Shown in pieces: positions 61,769 through 64,000 of a stretch of 64,000 nt of DNA. Under the pieces are notes generated by a model. That model was given only the letters and a program-made list of their open reading frames with translations. It did no database searches and was not told where the DNA came from. The stretch spans positions 1 to 64,000 of the forward strand of contig DASZBX010000074.1 of the NCBI GenBank assembly GCA_035943635.1, written 5' to 3'. The number at the start of each line of letters is the position of its first letter. Positions within the stretch are counted from its first letter, which is position 1. The position numbers and the translations under genes are program-made. Source of the stretch: DASZBX01 sp035943635 (lineage in GTDB: Bacteria; Actinomycetota; Actinomycetes; Streptomycetales; Catenulisporaceae).

Positions 61769-61897
61769 TGATCTTCCCCTCCAGCACGATCCAGTCCTCG
61801 GCGCCGCGGTCTGAGCCGGCGCCGCCCCCCTCCCTGGGGGCCCACCCGTACTCAGGGTAGAGATCGGCATCGCCACCGCGCAACGGAACCGATGAAT

Positions 61898-61914
61898 TGA
61901 GTACCGAGTACTCA
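61898..61914. promoter_or_regulatory. Inverted repeat TGAGTA-N5-TACTCA
   Basis: Perfect six-base arms with five bases between, in the gap between the LuxR remnant and a 19-codon ORF. A related TACTCA occurs about 50 bases to the left. Binding protein unknown. Confidence 0.4.
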
Positions 61915-61927
61915 CGCAATCGGGCAC

Positions 61928-61987
61928 ATGGGACTGTTCAACAAGAACAGCGTGGTCATCGACTGGGAGGCTGCGGGAAGGATATAG
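61928..61987 (+). CDS. 19-codon ORF of unknown origin
   Basis: Encodes MGLFNKNSVVIDWEAAGRI. The sequence looks like a natural N terminus of a larger protein that stops early, but no family is recognised and no ribosome binding site is seen. It lies 14 bases after the TGAGTA/TACTCA repeat. It could be a remnant like others in this window, or chance. Confidence 0.25.
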   Translation: MGLFNKNSVVIDWEAAGRI

Positions 61988-62092
61988 CCGGAGCGGGCGG
62001 CGGCCGGGGTCGGGGCGATCTCAGAGCGTTGTGGCACACTGGGCAGCCGGAAGCGTCGTAGGAGGCCGAACGCCGGCGAAGGGTCAGACCGC

Positions 62093-64000
62093 ATGAGTGA
62101 AGCCGCGCCGAGGTTGACCGCGGAGTTGATCGTAGACGGCGCCACACCCGTGGCGCCGGTGCTCTCGCCGGACGGCCGGTGTGTTGTCTATGCGGTGACC
62201 GCCAGTGGAGGGAGGGGCGGGCGCCCGCACAGCACACTCTGGGCGGCCGCCGCCGACGGAAGCTCACCGCCCAGGCAGCTGACCGACTGCACGGCGCAGG
62301 ATCGGCTCCCGCGGTGGGCCCCGGACTCGGCCGCTGTGTACTTCCTCTCGGATCGGGCGGAGTCGGGCACCGACCAACTGCACCGAATCCGCCTGCCCTA
62401 CGCCGCTGCCAAGACCGAGCCGAATGCCGAGACTGGCGCCAAACCCGAGGCTGGGCTCAACTCCGAACCCATATCCGGTCTGGAGGGCCTGACCGGCTGG
62501 CGCGGCCGGATCACGGATCACCACCCGCTCGCCGACGGCCGGACGGTCGCCATCCTGGCCGAGGACGAACCGACCGCCGAGGATGAGCGTCGGGCCGCCG
62601 AGTGCGACGACGCGATCGTCTGGGGCGAGCACGTCGCCCGCACCCGGCTGTGGCTGCTCGATCTCGTCACCGGCGAGCTGCGCGGAGTGGACGGGCTCAG
62701 GGATCGGCACGTCGTCGAAGTGGCGCAGCGTCCGGATGGCGGTCCGTTGGCGGTGCTCACCTGGTCCGACCCGGACGTCGACCCGGGTGCCATAGACGTA
62801 CGGCTGCACTCGGTCGATCCCGCTGCGGCGCCGACAGCGCCGGTGACGACAGCGCCGAGGACTGCGCCGACAACGACAGCGCCGGTGACTTCAGCGTCGG
62901 CGATGGCCCGGGACCTCGGCCCGATCGGCGTCGAGTCCGGTTCGTTGGCTTGGTGGCAGCTCGACGGCGTCTGGCATCTGGCCCACGTCGCGACGCCGCC
63001 GCCGCACCTGGTCGGCGGCTTGGCCGTCTTCGACACCGCAGTACCCGCCGACGGCACGGCCCGCGAGCACCGCAACCTGACCGCGGGCATGGGCGTATGC
63101 CCACAGCAACTCATCCAAGTCGCAGACGGCAGTCCGCCGCTGGCGCTGTTCGCCGACGGCCTGCACACCGCCGTGCACCGACTCGATCCGCAAACGCTGC
63201 GGTTCATGCCAATACAGACCGTCCCCGGCATGCTCAGCTCACTCACGACCGACTGCTCCGGCACAACAATCGCCGCCCTATGGAGCACTGCGTACGACCC
63301 GGTGAACGTCCACGCCGGACCGATCGCCGCCCCACTGACCCGCCTGAGCGACACCCGACCAGAACTGCGCCCGATCACCTGGGGCAACCAAGAACACCTC
63401 GCCTACCACGCAACGGACGGACTCGACCTCCAAGCTCTCCTGATCCTCCCACCCGGAAAGAACCGCCCCGACGGCCCCTTCTCGCTGATCACCCTGGTCC
63501 ACGGCGGCCCCTACTACCGATACGCCGACAGTTTCCAGCTCGGCGCGATCGACACGGGCCAATGGCTCGCCGCCGCAGGCTACGCCGTCTTCCTACCCAA
63601 CCCGCGAGGCAGCTCGGGCCGCGGCCACGAGTTCGCCGCCGCGGTCATCGGGGATATCGGCGGCGCCGAATGGACCGACATCACCACCGGAATCGACCTG
63701 CTGATCGCCGAGGGGATAGCCGACCCGGACCGCCTGGGCATCGGCGGCTGGAGTCATGGCGGATTCATGGCCGCCTGGGCCGTCGTCCGGACGGACAGGT
63801 TCAAGGCCGCACTGACCGGCGCCGGCATCAGCGACTGGGGCATGCTCGCCGCAACCGGGGAAAACGGAGCCTTCGAGGCCGCACTCGGCGGCAGCCACGG
63901 CTGGGAGGGCACGGGCCCCCACCCGCACGACCAGGTCAGCCCGATCTCCTACGCCGCGCAGATCCACACCCCGGTGCTCATCCTGCACGGCGAGCAGGAC
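62093..64000 (+). CDS. S9-family (acyl-aminoacyl/dipeptidyl) peptidase, cut by the window end
   Basis: At least 636 codons, open to the edge. Residues 1-430 form a beta-propeller ('TPVAPVLSPDGRCVVYAVT', 'DSAAVYFLSDRAESGTDQLH', 'RIRLPYAA'). The alpha/beta hydrolase domain follows with 'TLVHGGPYYRYADSF', 'NPRGSSGRGHEFA' and the catalytic Ser in 'GIGGWSHGGFMAAW'. The last visible residues 'VLILHGEQD' hold the catalytic Asp. The His lies beyond the window. The ATG at 62093 has GAAGGG ten bases upstream. A Thr/Ala/Pro-rich insert near 245-265 is unusual for a propeller blade. Confidence 0.87.
   Translation, partial: MSEAAPRLTAELIVDGATPVAPVLSPDGRCVVYAVTASGGRGGRPHSTLWAAAADGSSPPRQLTDCTAQDRLPRWAPDSAAVYFLSDRAESGTDQLHRIRLPYAAAKTEPNAETGAKPEAGLNSEPISGLEGLTGWRGRITDHHPLADGRTVAILAEDEPTAEDERRAAECDDAIVWGEHVARTRLWLLDLVTGELRGVDGLRDRHVVEVAQRPDGGPLAVLTWSDPDVDPGAIDVRLHSVDPAAAPTAPVTTAPRTAPTTTAPVTSASAMARDLGPIGVESGSLAWWQLDGVWHLAHVATPPPHLVGGLAVFDTAVPADGTAREHRNLTAGMGVCPQQLIQVADGSPPLALFADGLHTAVHRLDPQTLRFMPIQTVPGMLSSLTTDCSGTTIAALWSTAYDPVNVHAGPIAAPLTRLSDTRPELRPITWGNQEHLAYHATDGLDLQALLILPPGKNRPDGPFSLITLVHGGPYYRYADSFQLGAIDTGQWLAAAGYAVFLPNPRGSSGRGHEFAAAVIGDIGGAEWTDITTGIDLLIAEGIADPDRLGIGGWSHGGFMAAWAVVRTDRFKAALTGAGISDWGMLAATGENGAFEAALGGSHGWEGTGPHPHDQVSPISYAAQIHTPVLILHGEQD

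Overview
The window is very GC-rich chromosomal DNA with strong G/C preference at third codon positions, many GTG/TTG starts, leaderless genes and ATGA/GTGA gene overlaps. Together with a chaplin gene, a 6C small RNA, a DasR-type dre site, an HspR HAIR box, a predicted MurT/GatD pair, LLM/F420 oxidoreductases and CebR-like sugar control, this points to a filamentous, spore-forming actinomycete. Streptomycetales or Catenulisporales are plausible, but the species cannot be named from the sequence alone. No rRNA, tRNA or CRISPR array was seen.

Layout. 0.1-10.2 kb: MHYT sensor, polysaccharide deacetylase, DUF4265 protein, a two-component system next to an ABC exporter operon, nagB and a lincosamide nucleotidyltransferase-like gene. 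10.2-20.7 kb: a 6C RNA, an AAA ATPase, a decayed acyl-CoA operon (CaiB remnant, intact acyl-CoA dehydrogenase, SDR remnant), Lon protease under a HAIR box, GH16, SpoU methyltransferase, then a scar made of three broken genes and a CTAG-flanked palindromic element. 20.7-31.4 kb: gatD/murT, a DUF3516 helicase, phospholipase C and coaA. 31.4-36.8 kb: the complete STM4014-4013-4012-4011-4015 cassette. 36.8-43.5 kb: an M48 peptidase, then an FMN riboswitch driving ribE-ribM-ribB-ribH-hisE-hisG and a PH-domain gene. 43.5-47.7 kb: a truncated prolyl oligopeptidase, a LacI regulator and a GH1 beta-glucosidase. 47.6-57.7 kb: small VOC/RHH/methyltransferase genes, a chaplin, an F420 oxidoreductase, hydrolases, an XRE/DUF2975 pair and a GlcD-type oxidase. 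57.8-64 kb: a secreted GH15 enzyme with two CBM25 modules, a gutted LuxR regulator and an S9 peptidase running off the edge.

The most interesting locus is the STM4011-4015 cassette. It has two radical SAM enzymes, an ATP-grasp-like protein, an alkaline-phosphatase-superfamily hydrolase and a leucine-rich protein in one translationally coupled unit, and its biochemical function is, to my knowledge, not established. Between the fourth and fifth genes is a 14-codon ORF that looks like the two ends of a second STM4015 copy with the middle removed.

The second theme is gene decay that keeps both ends and loses the middle. It is seen in the CaiB CoA-transferase, a HIT protein, a LuxR regulator and the STM4015 micro-ORF. 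Other genes are cut at one end (SDR, AKR, TetR, prolyl oligopeptidase) or run past their expected 3' end (M48, alpha/beta hydrolase).
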